Assembly (NCBI GenBank): GCA_041394945.1
Contig: JAWKHH010000001.1
Location: 1,674,001 to 1,738,000 of the forward strand
Source of the DNA: Bryobacteraceae bacterium
GTDB lineage: Bacteria; Acidobacteriota; Terriglobia; Bryobacterales; Bryobacteraceae
Direction of reading: 5' to 3'
Length of the DNA: 64,000 nt
Part shown: in pieces, positions 1 to 7,185 of the stretch
Position numbering within the stretch: position 1 is the first letter of the stretch
How the letters are laid out: every line of letters starts with the position of its first letter
The notes under the pieces: model-generated
The model's database searches: none
Told to the model about the DNA's origin: nothing
Seen by the model: the letters and a program-made list of their open reading frames with translations, nothing else
Made by a program: the position numbers and the translations under genes

Positions 1-1020
1 TTGACCCACTCCGGCCGCTTCTGCCGGCCCTTCGACAAGAAGAAGCTCGAGCCCCGCATCGCCTACCGGCACCCCATTCTCGACCGCAAGTTCGGTATCG
101 ATTCCGACTCGCCGCTGCTCCGCGACGACGATATCCGCGCCCTCGTCGACAAGTTCGCGGCCGCCGCCCAGATCGCCGAGCGCTGCGGCGCGCAGTTCGT
201 CGATGTCAAGCAGTGCCACGGTTATCTCGGCCACGAGTTCCTCAGCGCCCACACCCGCCCCGGTCCCTATGGCGGCTCGTTAGAAAACCGGACGCGCTTC
301 TTCCGCGAAATCGTCGAAGCCATCCGCGCGGCCACAAAACTCCACATCGGCGTCCGGCTCAGCGCGTTCGACTTCGTACCCTATAAACCGGACCCTGCGG
401 GTGGCACGGAAAAGAAGCTCGGCCCGGGGATTCCGGAAGATCATGCCACGCCCTACACAGCGGCGTTCTCCACCAACCCCGCCGACCCCACCGAATATCA
501 TCTCGGCGAAGCCGCCGAGTTGCTCGCGATGTACGAGCGTATGGGTGTCCGGCTGGTGAACCTATCCGCCGGCAGTCCCTACTATAATCCCCACATCCAG
601 CGTCCGGCGCTGTTCCCGCCAAGCGACGGATATCAGCCGCCGGAGGACCCGCTGGTCGGGTGCGCGCGGCAAATCCAAGCCGTCGGCGAGCTCAAACTGC
701 GGTTCCCGAACCTGGTCATCGTCGGCAGCGCCTACACGTACTTGCAGGAGTACCTGCCGCATGTCGCGCAGGCCGTGGTCCGCGCCGGGTTGGCCGATTG
801 CGCCGGCCTCGGACGCATGGTGCTCTCCTACGTCACCTTGCCCGCCGACACGCTCCGCACCGGAATGATGAATCACAAGGCGCTCTGCCGCACGTTCAGC
901 GACTGCACCACCGGTCCGCGAAACGGGCTCCGCTCCGGCTGCTATCCGCTTGATGCGTTCTACAAAACCGTGCCAGACTACGCACAACTGCAAGCCATCA
1001 AGAAGCAGGTGCGGTTGTAG
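1..1020 (+). CDS. NADH:flavin oxidoreductase, Old Yellow Enzyme family (5' truncated)
   Basis: This is the C-terminal part of an FMN-dependent TIM-barrel oxidoreductase; the window edge removes the N-terminus. The first visible residues (THSGR) match the family's QL-HSGR strand, so the TTG at base 1 is probably an internal codon. The family signature follows at about residues 70-97: HGYL, FLS, YGGSLENRTRF. Near the C-terminus three cysteines (about 296, 302 and 314) sit where 2,4-dienoyl-CoA-reductase-type members bind a 4Fe-4S cluster, but the usual closely spaced set is incomplete. The electron transfer flavoprotein genes follow 17 bp downstream on the same strand. I infer that this enzyme exchanges electrons with ETF on an unknown enoyl or enone substrate. 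Family assignment is firm; substrate is unknown. Confidence 0.85.
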   Translation: MTHSGRFCRPFDKKKLEPRIAYRHPILDRKFGIDSDSPLLRDDDIRALVDKFAAAAQIAERCGAQFVDVKQCHGYLGHEFLSAHTRPGPYGGSLENRTRFFREIVEAIRAATKLHIGVRLSAFDFVPYKPDPAGGTEKKLGPGIPEDHATPYTAAFSTNPADPTEYHLGEAAELLAMYERMGVRLVNLSAGSPYYNPHIQRPALFPPSDGYQPPEDPLVGCARQIQAVGELKLRFPNLVIVGSAYTYLQEYLPHVAQAVVRAGLADCAGLGRMVLSYVTLPADTLRTGMMNHKALCRTFSDCTTGPRNGLRSGCYPLDAFYKTVPDYAQLQAIKKQVRL

Positions 1021-1037
1021 CTATTCTGGAGGAATCC

Positions 1038-1802
1038 ATGAAGATACTCGTAGCGATCAAGCAGGTGCCGGCCCGCGATTCGCAACTCCGCGTGGCGGCG
1101 AGCGGCCGTTGGATCGAAGATCCCGGCGCGGCCGAGATCAACGAGCCCGATGCGTACGCGCTTGAAGAGGCGCTGCAATTGCGCGAGAAGCACAGCGGCG
1201 AGGTGGTGGCGCTCTGCGCGGGTCCGGCCGCCGCATCGCAAACCATCCGCGAGGCTCTGGCCAAGGGCGCGGACCGCGCCATCCATATCGAAGACGAAGA
1301 CCTGGGCCGGTTCGATCCGCTGGGCGTGGCGCGACTGCTGGCCGCGGCGGCCGAAACCGAGAAGCCGGACCTGGTGCTCACCGGCCTCCAATCGGACGAC
1401 TTGGGCTTCGGCCAAACCGGCGTGATAGCCGCGGAGCTACTCGGCTACTCAAGCGCGACGATCGTGATGCAGGTAGAGAAAACAGATACGGGCATTCGCG
1501 TGAAGCGCGAGCTCGAAGATGGCTGGTTCCAGTATGTGAGCCTCCCGCTGCCGGCCGTGCTCACGATTCAATCGGGCATCAACAAGCTACGGTACGCCAC
1601 GCTCATGGGAATCAAGAAAGCGAAGACGAAGGAAGTAAAGCGGATGGCGGCCGCCGGCCTCGGCGCCGACGGCGATACCCTCGCCACGCTCCAGCGAGTC
1701 TACGCGCCCCGCAAATCGAAGCAGACCACGATGATCGACGGCTCCGGGCGCGAACAAGCCGCGAAGCTCGCTGAGATCCTGCGACGGGAGGTGCGGATCT
1801 GA
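1038..1802 (+). CDS. etfB: Electron transfer flavoprotein, beta subunit
   Basis: This is the small subunit of the heterodimeric ETF, which carries electrons from flavin dehydrogenases to the quinone pool. The 254-residue product has the typical opening (KILVAIKQVP), the EEALQLREKH and DLVLTGLQSDD segments that form the AMP/FAD-binding half, and the conserved C-terminal stretch around LPAVLTIQSGINKLRYATL. A Shine-Dalgarno-like TGGAGGA lies just before the ATG. The stop codon overlaps the etfA start (TGATG), so the two subunits are translationally coupled. Its position behind an OYE-type oxidoreductase suggests a dedicated electron acceptor for that enzyme. Length and motifs match the family and nothing looks damaged. 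Confidence 0.93.
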   Translation: MKILVAIKQVPARDSQLRVAASGRWIEDPGAAEINEPDAYALEEALQLREKHSGEVVALCAGPAAASQTIREALAKGADRAIHIEDEDLGRFDPLGVARLLAAAAETEKPDLVLTGLQSDDLGFGQTGVIAAELLGYSSATIVMQVEKTDTGIRVKRELEDGWFQYVSLPLPAVLTIQSGINKLRYATLMGIKKAKTKEVKRMAAAGLGADGDTLATLQRVYAPRKSKQTTMIDGSGREQAAKLAEILRREVRI

Positions 1803-2737
1803 TGAGCGTGCTTGTCATTTATGAGAAAGGCCGGGCGAATTCGGCCGAAACGATCGTTGCCGCCCAGCAGCTTGGAATGCCGGTGTCCGCGGCCTCGGTG
1901 GGCGACGCGCCTGAACTCGCGTCGATGAAGCTGGACAAGGTTTACCGCGTGGAGCACCCACTGCTCGACGCCTATACCGCGGACGGCTACACAGCGGCGC
2001 TCGCGCAGTTGATCGCGCGCGTCAAACCGGAAATCGTCCTGCTGCCCCATACCTACCAGGTGCGCGACTTCGCGCCGCGGCTGGCCACACGGCTGGGCCG
2101 CCTGCTCGTCAGCGACGTGGTGGCGATCCGCGATGAGGGCGCAGGGCGCGTTTTCGTGCGCCAGTTGTTCCAGGGCAAGCTGAACGCGGATTACGCCGTG
2201 CAAGGGCCCGCTCCTCATTTCGCCTCCATCCAGGCTGGCGCCTGGCGCGCCGACCAACTCGAGCCCGGCTCCGCCCCCGTGGAGACCTTCACGCCGGATC
2301 TCGACACGGAGCAGATCCGCGCCACTGCCGAAGAGCCGTTCCGCGAATCGCAGCGCGCCGTCGATCTCACCGCGGCGAACCTCATCGTTTCCGTCGGGCG
2401 CGGCATTAGGGAGAAGGAGAACATCGCGATCGTCGAGGAGCTGGCGCAGGCGATGGGCGCCGAACTGGCGGCGTCGCGGCCGATCTGCGATGCCGGCTGG
2501 CTGCCTATGGAGCGCCAGGTGGGGTCCTCGGGACAGACGGTTTCGCCGAAGCTCTATCTCGCCGTCGGGATCTCCGGCGCCATCCAGCACCTCGTTGGAA
2601 TGAAGGGCGCTCGTACCATCGTGGCCATCAACAAGGATCCCGATGCCCCGATCTTCGAAATCGCCGACTACGGCGTCGCCGGCGACCTGTTCGAAGTCGT
2701 GCCGGCGCTGACTGAGGAAATCCAGAAGGGCAAATGA
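1802..2737 (+). CDS. etfA: Electron transfer flavoprotein, alpha subunit
   Basis: This is the large ETF subunit, which binds the redox-active FAD. The 311-residue protein has the N-terminal Rossmann-like domain and the diagnostic C-terminal FAD domain. In that domain VGSSGQTVSPKLYLAVGIS is followed by GAIQHLVGMKGARTIVAINKD and the FEIADYGVAGDLFEVVP tail (roughly residues 240-300). The start overlaps the etfB stop by one base, and its own stop overlaps the next gene's ATG (ATGA). The downstream Ntn-hydrolase-like gene is therefore made from the same message. All expected FAD-contact motifs can be read and length is normal. Confidence 0.93.
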   Translation: MSVLVIYEKGRANSAETIVAAQQLGMPVSAASVGDAPELASMKLDKVYRVEHPLLDAYTADGYTAALAQLIARVKPEIVLLPHTYQVRDFAPRLATRLGRLLVSDVVAIRDEGAGRVFVRQLFQGKLNADYAVQGPAPHFASIQAGAWRADQLEPGSAPVETFTPDLDTEQIRATAEEPFRESQRAVDLTAANLIVSVGRGIREKENIAIVEELAQAMGAELAASRPICDAGWLPMERQVGSSGQTVSPKLYLAVGISGAIQHLVGMKGARTIVAINKDPDAPIFEIADYGVAGDLFEVVPALTEEIQKGK

Positions 2738-3459
2738 CCACCCTCGCGGTTTGGACAGGAACGCTGATCCTGTTCCTGCCCACCCAGCACGGCTTCTACG
2801 TGACGGCCGACAGCCGCCACGATGGAGGTCCCGCCGCGGAAGCCGATCAGGCGCGCAAGATTTTCCTCTGCGGCCCGAGCGCCGTTTGCGCGATTTCCGG
2901 AGCGCTACGGATGACCGTCACGCGCCCCAATGGCGAGGCCGCCACGTTCGATCTTTCGGCCGGGTTGGAGAAAGTGGCGAAGGACGCGCCGCCTGACCTG
3001 ACGCCCGCCCAGGTCGCCGCCGCGATCTACGCCGACTTGCGAACCTTCTGGGTGCAGTACCTGGCCAGTCCGATTGGCGCGCCGCTTTCCTCGCGGACTT
3101 TGGCGCGATCGGTGTCGACGATCCTGGTGGCGCGGCGTCTTCCCGGCTCCGGACAGATGGAGCTCGTGCAGATCCAGTTCCCATTCACCGAAACCCGCGT
3201 GGATAAGGGCTGGGTGCATGAACTGCGCCCGCCGGCGATTCATCCCGCGGACGCCGAGCGGCCGCTGGCGCAAGGTAAGACCGAATGCATGGGCATCCGG
3301 CCGGACGAGCCGCCATCGGTGGAGACGCGAGAGGAAACGCTCGCCACCATTGACGCGCTCTACACTCGCACGCAGTCGGATTCCTATTGCAAATCCATTA
3401 TCGGAGGTCCGGTGCGCGTGGCCGTGATCGACGTCGAGGGCGCGCGCTGGCTACGGTAG
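2734..3459 (+). CDS. Proteasome-beta-like N-terminal nucleophile hydrolase (putative)
   Basis: No standard name is evident, but the N-terminal third follows the proteasome beta-subunit pattern. A short leader, MTTLAVWTG, ends in Gly directly before a Thr (Thr10). An ADSR motif puts Asp26 exactly 16 residues after that Thr, and RKIF puts Lys42 16 residues further on. This is the same spacing as Thr1, Asp17 and Lys33 in 20S proteasome beta subunits, where the propeptide is removed at a Gly-Thr bond. An ISG segment follows, as in HslV and proteasome chains. The rest of the 241 residues is less recognisable. The ATG overlaps the etfA stop by 4 bp, an odd context for a protease. Alternatives are another Ntn amidase or an inactive fold relative. 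Confidence 0.6.
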   Translation: MTTLAVWTGTLILFLPTQHGFYVTADSRHDGGPAAEADQARKIFLCGPSAVCAISGALRMTVTRPNGEAATFDLSAGLEKVAKDAPPDLTPAQVAAAIYADLRTFWVQYLASPIGAPLSSRTLARSVSTILVARRLPGSGQMELVQIQFPFTETRVDKGWVHELRPPAIHPADAERPLAQGKTECMGIRPDEPPSVETREETLATIDALYTRTQSDSYCKSIIGGPVRVAVIDVEGARWLR

Positions 3460-3479
3460 ACCCGTTGAAAGCCTGGCGA

Positions 3480-3545
3480 GCCGGCACAGGGCGGGGCCCC
3501 CTCGAGGCAGCGAAGTCAACGTCGCCCCAACTCCGTTGTGCCGGC
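3480..3545. repeat. Inverted repeat between convergent genes
   Basis: A perfect 9-bp inverted repeat (GCCGGCACA at 3480-3488, TGTGCCGGC at 3537-3545) fills most of the gap between two converging genes. The 48-bp loop contains a GGGGCCCC palindrome. It could act as a two-way transcription stop, but there is no T-tract on either side, so this is a weak call. Confidence 0.35.
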
Positions 3546-3560
3546 GACGACTCAAGAGAC

Positions 3561-5123
3561 CTAAGCCGTACCGCCGGCGATCTTCAGGAACGCCGCGCGC
3601 CCCTGGTCAAACTTGCCGAGCGCCACCGCGCGATCGGCGTCCGACGCGAAGCGGAAGCTCTTGCGGATGAGCCGCAGCGACGCCTCAATCTCATCGACGA
3701 ACGCACCAGCCGCTTCCGCGCGCCGGAAAGGCGTCCCGGCAAGGCGGCAGTATACCGGACTGGTGTGGGCGAACACCCGCGCGCCGCCGTGGCTGCGGGC
3801 GCTCGAGATCACGCGGGCGGCTAGCCACCCGCCGCGATCGAACGGCACTTCGCGTTCGATCGCGGAGACGGCGCCGCCGATGGACATTTGCTCGGCGATC
3901 ACTTCTCCGTCGTGGATCAGTTCCACGCGGTCGAAAGGCAGCCGCGAGGCGACCTTCACGCGTACCTGGGCGCGTTCGCCCACGGCGGCCTCGGTTCCTG
4001 GTCCCTGTCCGTTCACTGCGAAGTCGACCAGCGGACCGTTGGTTACGAACGTCCGTCCCGCGCGCAAGCCGGCCAGCCACGAGTCGTAGGTGAACGCTCC
4101 CTCCACCTTCACGTAGACGCGATTGTGATCGTAGATCCACCAATCGGTGCCCGACGACACCGGGATGCGGAAACCGCAGTTGAGAAGGCGGTAGTAGCGC
4201 GCATAGTCGGCGTCGAGCCCATCAGCGACGTTGTAGGCGTCGAGGTGGCCGAGGGCGGCGGCAACCGGTACTTCGATGCCGGAGCCGTTGTGGCACCAGA
4301 CGGTGGTTCCGCCGAGGGCGCGGGCCTGCTCGCAGAGCATGGTGAGGGTGGGGAAGTCGGGCGTCTTGCCGTCGGCGGAAAGAATGCCGGTGGAAACCGG
4401 CTCGATCGGCTTTGGGATATTCAGGAACAGGACGTGTCCATAGCCGAAGCCTTCGAATGTGTGGTTATTGCGGGCCTCTTCGCCCATGTCCATCAGCGTG
4501 CCGTCGCGGGAGAACTGCGGGAGCCGGCCGACTTTGTACCGGTTGGTGATATACGGCGAGTCGTTACGGATGAGGTAGCTGATCACGCTGACGTCGAGCG
4601 CTTCGGCTGGCGGAACGACGCGGAGGCGGTCGTCCGGATTCTCGTCGATTTGCAGGTGATAGTGGGTGTGGGTGTTGCCCGAGTACCAGCCTTCGCTATT
4701 CCAGCCGGCGAGCGGAGCGATGCGGATGTTCTCTTGGTGCGTGATTCCGGAACCGACTTCGGTGAACCCGACGGCCGGCGCGTGCGCGATTCCCCGCACC
4801 ACCTCGATCCGGTAGCGGCCCGGCGGCACGGCCACTTCGTAACGCGCCTTCGCGTAGAAGTAGCGCATCACCTCGGCGCTCCCTGGGCGATCCGGCATCG
4901 TCTTGATCGAATCGGCAGGGAACCAAGCTCGGCCGGTTCCCGTTTCGACGACGCGAACCTTGGCGGCGACTCCTGCGCCGTTGGCATCGGTAATCGTGCC
5001 GCGGATCACCGCCGGCGCGGAGGTGTCCGGCTTCTGGCCGTGCAGCGGAAGAAGGAGGGAACCGCCCGTGAGGACCGGGATCCGGCTGAGGATCTCGCGC
5101 CGTGAAGGGTGGCTGTGGCCCAT
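3561..5123 (-). CDS. Secreted CehA/McbA-type PHP metallohydrolase with carboxypeptidase-regulatory-like domain
   Basis: This is an exported hydrolase of the CehA/McbA type, a PHP-fold family named after a carbaryl esterase. A twin-arginine-like leader (SRREILSRIPVLTGG) opens the 520-residue protein. Residues about 38-135 form a beta-sandwich resembling a carboxypeptidase regulatory domain (VIRGTITDANG ... PPGRYRIEVV). The metal-binding GNTHTHYH motif follows (His152, His154), with further ligands likely in TTVWCHNGSG and SGTDWW. It is the last gene of a minus-strand operon, 12 bp after the DUF1080 gene and close behind a sulfatase, which points to a role in breaking down an external substituted polymer. 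The natural substrate cannot be read from sequence. Confidence 0.8.
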   Translation of the reverse strand: MGHSHPSRREILSRIPVLTGGSLLLPLHGQKPDTSAPAVIRGTITDANGAGVAAKVRVVETGTGRAWFPADSIKTMPDRPGSAEVMRYFYAKARYEVAVPPGRYRIEVVRGIAHAPAVGFTEVGSGITHQENIRIAPLAGWNSEGWYSGNTHTHYHLQIDENPDDRLRVVPPAEALDVSVISYLIRNDSPYITNRYKVGRLPQFSRDGTLMDMGEEARNNHTFEGFGYGHVLFLNIPKPIEPVSTGILSADGKTPDFPTLTMLCEQARALGGTTVWCHNGSGIEVPVAAALGHLDAYNVADGLDADYARYYRLLNCGFRIPVSSGTDWWIYDHNRVYVKVEGAFTYDSWLAGLRAGRTFVTNGPLVDFAVNGQGPGTEAAVGERAQVRVKVASRLPFDRVELIHDGEVIAEQMSIGGAVSAIEREVPFDRGGWLAARVISSARSHGGARVFAHTSPVYCRLAGTPFRRAEAAGAFVDEIEASLRLIRKSFRFASDADRAVALGKFDQGRAAFLKIAGGTA

Positions 5124-5135
5124 GGCCTCCTCCCG

Positions 5136-5789
5136 CTACTTCAGATCTTTGATTCGGATATTGCGGAACTCGACGAGCGAGCCGTGGCCCAGGAATCCGA
5201 CGCGCCCCGAAGTCCGCGTCAAGCCGGGGTGCTTCTTGAGCACGGCCGGATCCTTCACGTCATCGAGGTTCGCGTCCACGATCACCTTCCCGTTCAGGGT
5301 CACCTTGATGTGGCGGCCGTCGGCCATGATTTCCTCGCTGTTCCACTCGCCGGCTGGCTTCAACGCGCCAGTCTTGGCCGGGACCACGTCGTAGATGGAC
5401 CCGTGGTATTGGGTCGGTTTGAGCTTGCCCTTGTAGCGTTCATGGTCATGATCGAGCACCTGGATTTCCATGCCCGTGTAGGCGATGTCGCCCGCTACTG
5501 GGGCACGGATCCCGATCCCGTTGTTACCACCGGGCTCAAACTTGAAATCGAACCGCAGGACGAAATTCGCGAATTCCTTATCAGTAAGCAGATTGCCGCC
5601 CCCGTCCTTCGGGCACACGATTGCGCCGTCCTGAACGATATAGCCCATTCCCGGCTTACCCTTGTCCACGAGCGTCCAGCCGTTCAGAGTCTTGCCGTCG
5701 AACAGCGGTGTGAATCCCTTCTCGACGCCCGCGGCGCTGAGCACGCAGGCAATGGTCCCGGCGAAAAGCAATCGGTGCATGAAGCTCAA
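5136..5789 (-). CDS. Secreted DUF1080 (3-keto-disaccharide hydrolase-like) protein
   Basis: This is a jelly-roll protein of the DUF1080 family, some members of which hydrolyse 3-keto-disaccharides. A signal peptide (LLFAGTIACVLSAAG) leads into the family opening FTPLFDGKTLNGWTLVDKG at about residues 25-43. The conserved core follows: DFKFEPGGNNGIGIRAP, then GMEIQVLDHD, then QYHGSIYDVVPA. The 217-residue length is that of a single domain. The upstream sulfatase stops only 4 bp before its start and the CehA-type gene follows by 12 bp, so the three are almost certainly co-transcribed. DUF1080 with sulfatase is a common pairing in planctomycetes and Bryobacterales (general knowledge). The actual glycan is unknown. 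Confidence 0.85.
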   Translation of the reverse strand: MSFMHRLLFAGTIACVLSAAGVEKGFTPLFDGKTLNGWTLVDKGKPGMGYIVQDGAIVCPKDGGGNLLTDKEFANFVLRFDFKFEPGGNNGIGIRAPVAGDIAYTGMEIQVLDHDHERYKGKLKPTQYHGSIYDVVPAKTGALKPAGEWNSEEIMADGRHIKVTLNGKVIVDANLDDVKDPAVLKKHPGLTRTSGRVGFLGHGSLVEFRNIRIKDLK

Positions 5790-5793
5790 GATA

Positions 5794-7164
5794 TCACCGA
5801 TTGGGCGCCGGGCGCGGCGCCTGTCCGGCCCAGGATCTACCCACCTTCTTTCCCGACACGCCGGTCCAAGCCGTGCGCACCGGCTCTGGCATCCCGGCCA
5901 TCACGCCGTCGATCCGCCGGCGCATTTCGGCGACGACGTTCGGGTTTTCGGCGGCGACGTCGTAGCTCTCGTCGACGTCGGTGGTCACGTCGTAGAGTTC
6001 GGGCGCGGGCAGCGGCAGCGTCATCGCGCCGCCGGCCGGGGCGGGATTGTAGATCTGCACGTTGCGCCGCGCCAGGTGCAGTTTCCACTTGCCCCACCGG
6101 GCGCACTGGAGGTCCATGGTGTCGAACATGAGCAGCGCTTCGCGTTCGATGGACGGGCGGGATCCGTCGAGCATCGGCCAGATGTCGACGCCGTCCGGCG
6201 GGTTGGGCAGGGGCGAGGCGCCGCACAGTTTTGCGATAGTGGGCGTGATGTCCATCAGTGACGCCACGCCGGCGGAGGAGCGGCCCTTGGGAATCCGGCC
6301 GGGGTAGCGCGCGATGAACGGCACGCGCTGGCCGCCTTCCCACGTCATGCCCTTGCGGCCGCGGAGGCGTCCCGGGCTGCCCTGGAACCACGGGCCGTTG
6401 TCGGAGGTGAACACGACGAGCGTATCCTTTTCAGCGTCGGTACGCTTGAGCGCGGAGAGCACTTCGCCGACGGACCAATCGAGCTCGGAAATCACGTCGC
6501 CGTAGAGACCCTGCGGGGACTTGCCGCGAAACCGGCTCGACGCGGCGAGCGGTACGTGCGGATAGGTGTGCGGCATGTAGAGGAAGAACGGGCTGCCTTT
6601 GGAGTCTTCGATGAACTTGACGGCGCGTTCGGTGTAGCGCGGGGTGAGCGTTTCGAGGGTGGCCTGTTCTTCGATCACCTTCTCGCCATCCATCAGCCAC
6701 CGCGGCGACATGTCATTTGAGTAGGGGATGCCGAAGTAGCCGTCGAAGCCGCGGCGCGTGGGCAGGTATTCGGGATGATGGCCGAGGTGCCACTTGCCCA
6801 CGCATTGAGTGCGGTAGCCCTGCTTCTTGAGTAGATCGGCGAGGGTGGTTTCCTGGAGCGGGAGCCCGGTGGTGTCGTAGGGGAAGAAGACGCGCGGAAC
6901 GCCCACGCGGACGGGGTATCGGCCGGTGAGCAGCGCGGCGCGGGAGGGCGAGCAGACGGGGTTGCCGGAATAGAAGTGCGTGAAGCGGATGCCGTCTCTC
7001 GCGAGGCTGTCGATATTCGGCGTCTTCATGGAGGAGCCGAAAGAGCCGACGTCGCCGTAGCCGAGGTCGTCGCAGAAGATCACGACCACATTCGGTTTTC
7101 GGGCCGCCGCTCCGGCGACGCCCGCGCCGGCGGCGGCTCCGAGCCATTCCCGTCTCGTTATCAT
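5794..7164 (-). CDS. Tat-exported arylsulfatase-type sulfatase
   Basis: This is a type I sulfatase that would cleave sulfate esters in the periplasm or outside the cell. The leader has a twin-arginine motif (TRREWLGAAAGAG). The metal site DDLGYGDVGSFG follows at about residue 32, and the sulfatase signature CSPSRAALLTGRY places the Cys to be converted to formylglycine at residue 71. Further motifs include GKWHLGH and TSDNGPW. Length (456) is normal for an arylsulfatase. It heads a three-gene operon with DUF1080 and a CehA-type hydrolase. No formylglycine-generating enzyme is present in this window, so maturation must depend on a gene elsewhere. The substrate is not predictable from motifs alone. 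Confidence 0.9.
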   Translation of the reverse strand: MITRREWLGAAAGAGVAGAAARKPNVVVIFCDDLGYGDVGSFGSSMKTPNIDSLARDGIRFTHFYSGNPVCSPSRAALLTGRYPVRVGVPRVFFPYDTTGLPLQETTLADLLKKQGYRTQCVGKWHLGHHPEYLPTRRGFDGYFGIPYSNDMSPRWLMDGEKVIEEQATLETLTPRYTERAVKFIEDSKGSPFFLYMPHTYPHVPLAASSRFRGKSPQGLYGDVISELDWSVGEVLSALKRTDAEKDTLVVFTSDNGPWFQGSPGRLRGRKGMTWEGGQRVPFIARYPGRIPKGRSSAGVASLMDITPTIAKLCGASPLPNPPDGVDIWPMLDGSRPSIEREALLMFDTMDLQCARWGKWKLHLARRNVQIYNPAPAGGAMTLPLPAPELYDVTTDVDESYDVAAENPNVVAEMRRRIDGVMAGMPEPVRTAWTGVSGKKVGRSWAGQAPRPAPNR

Positions 7165-7185
7165 CCCGACATGGTATCGCGGGAG

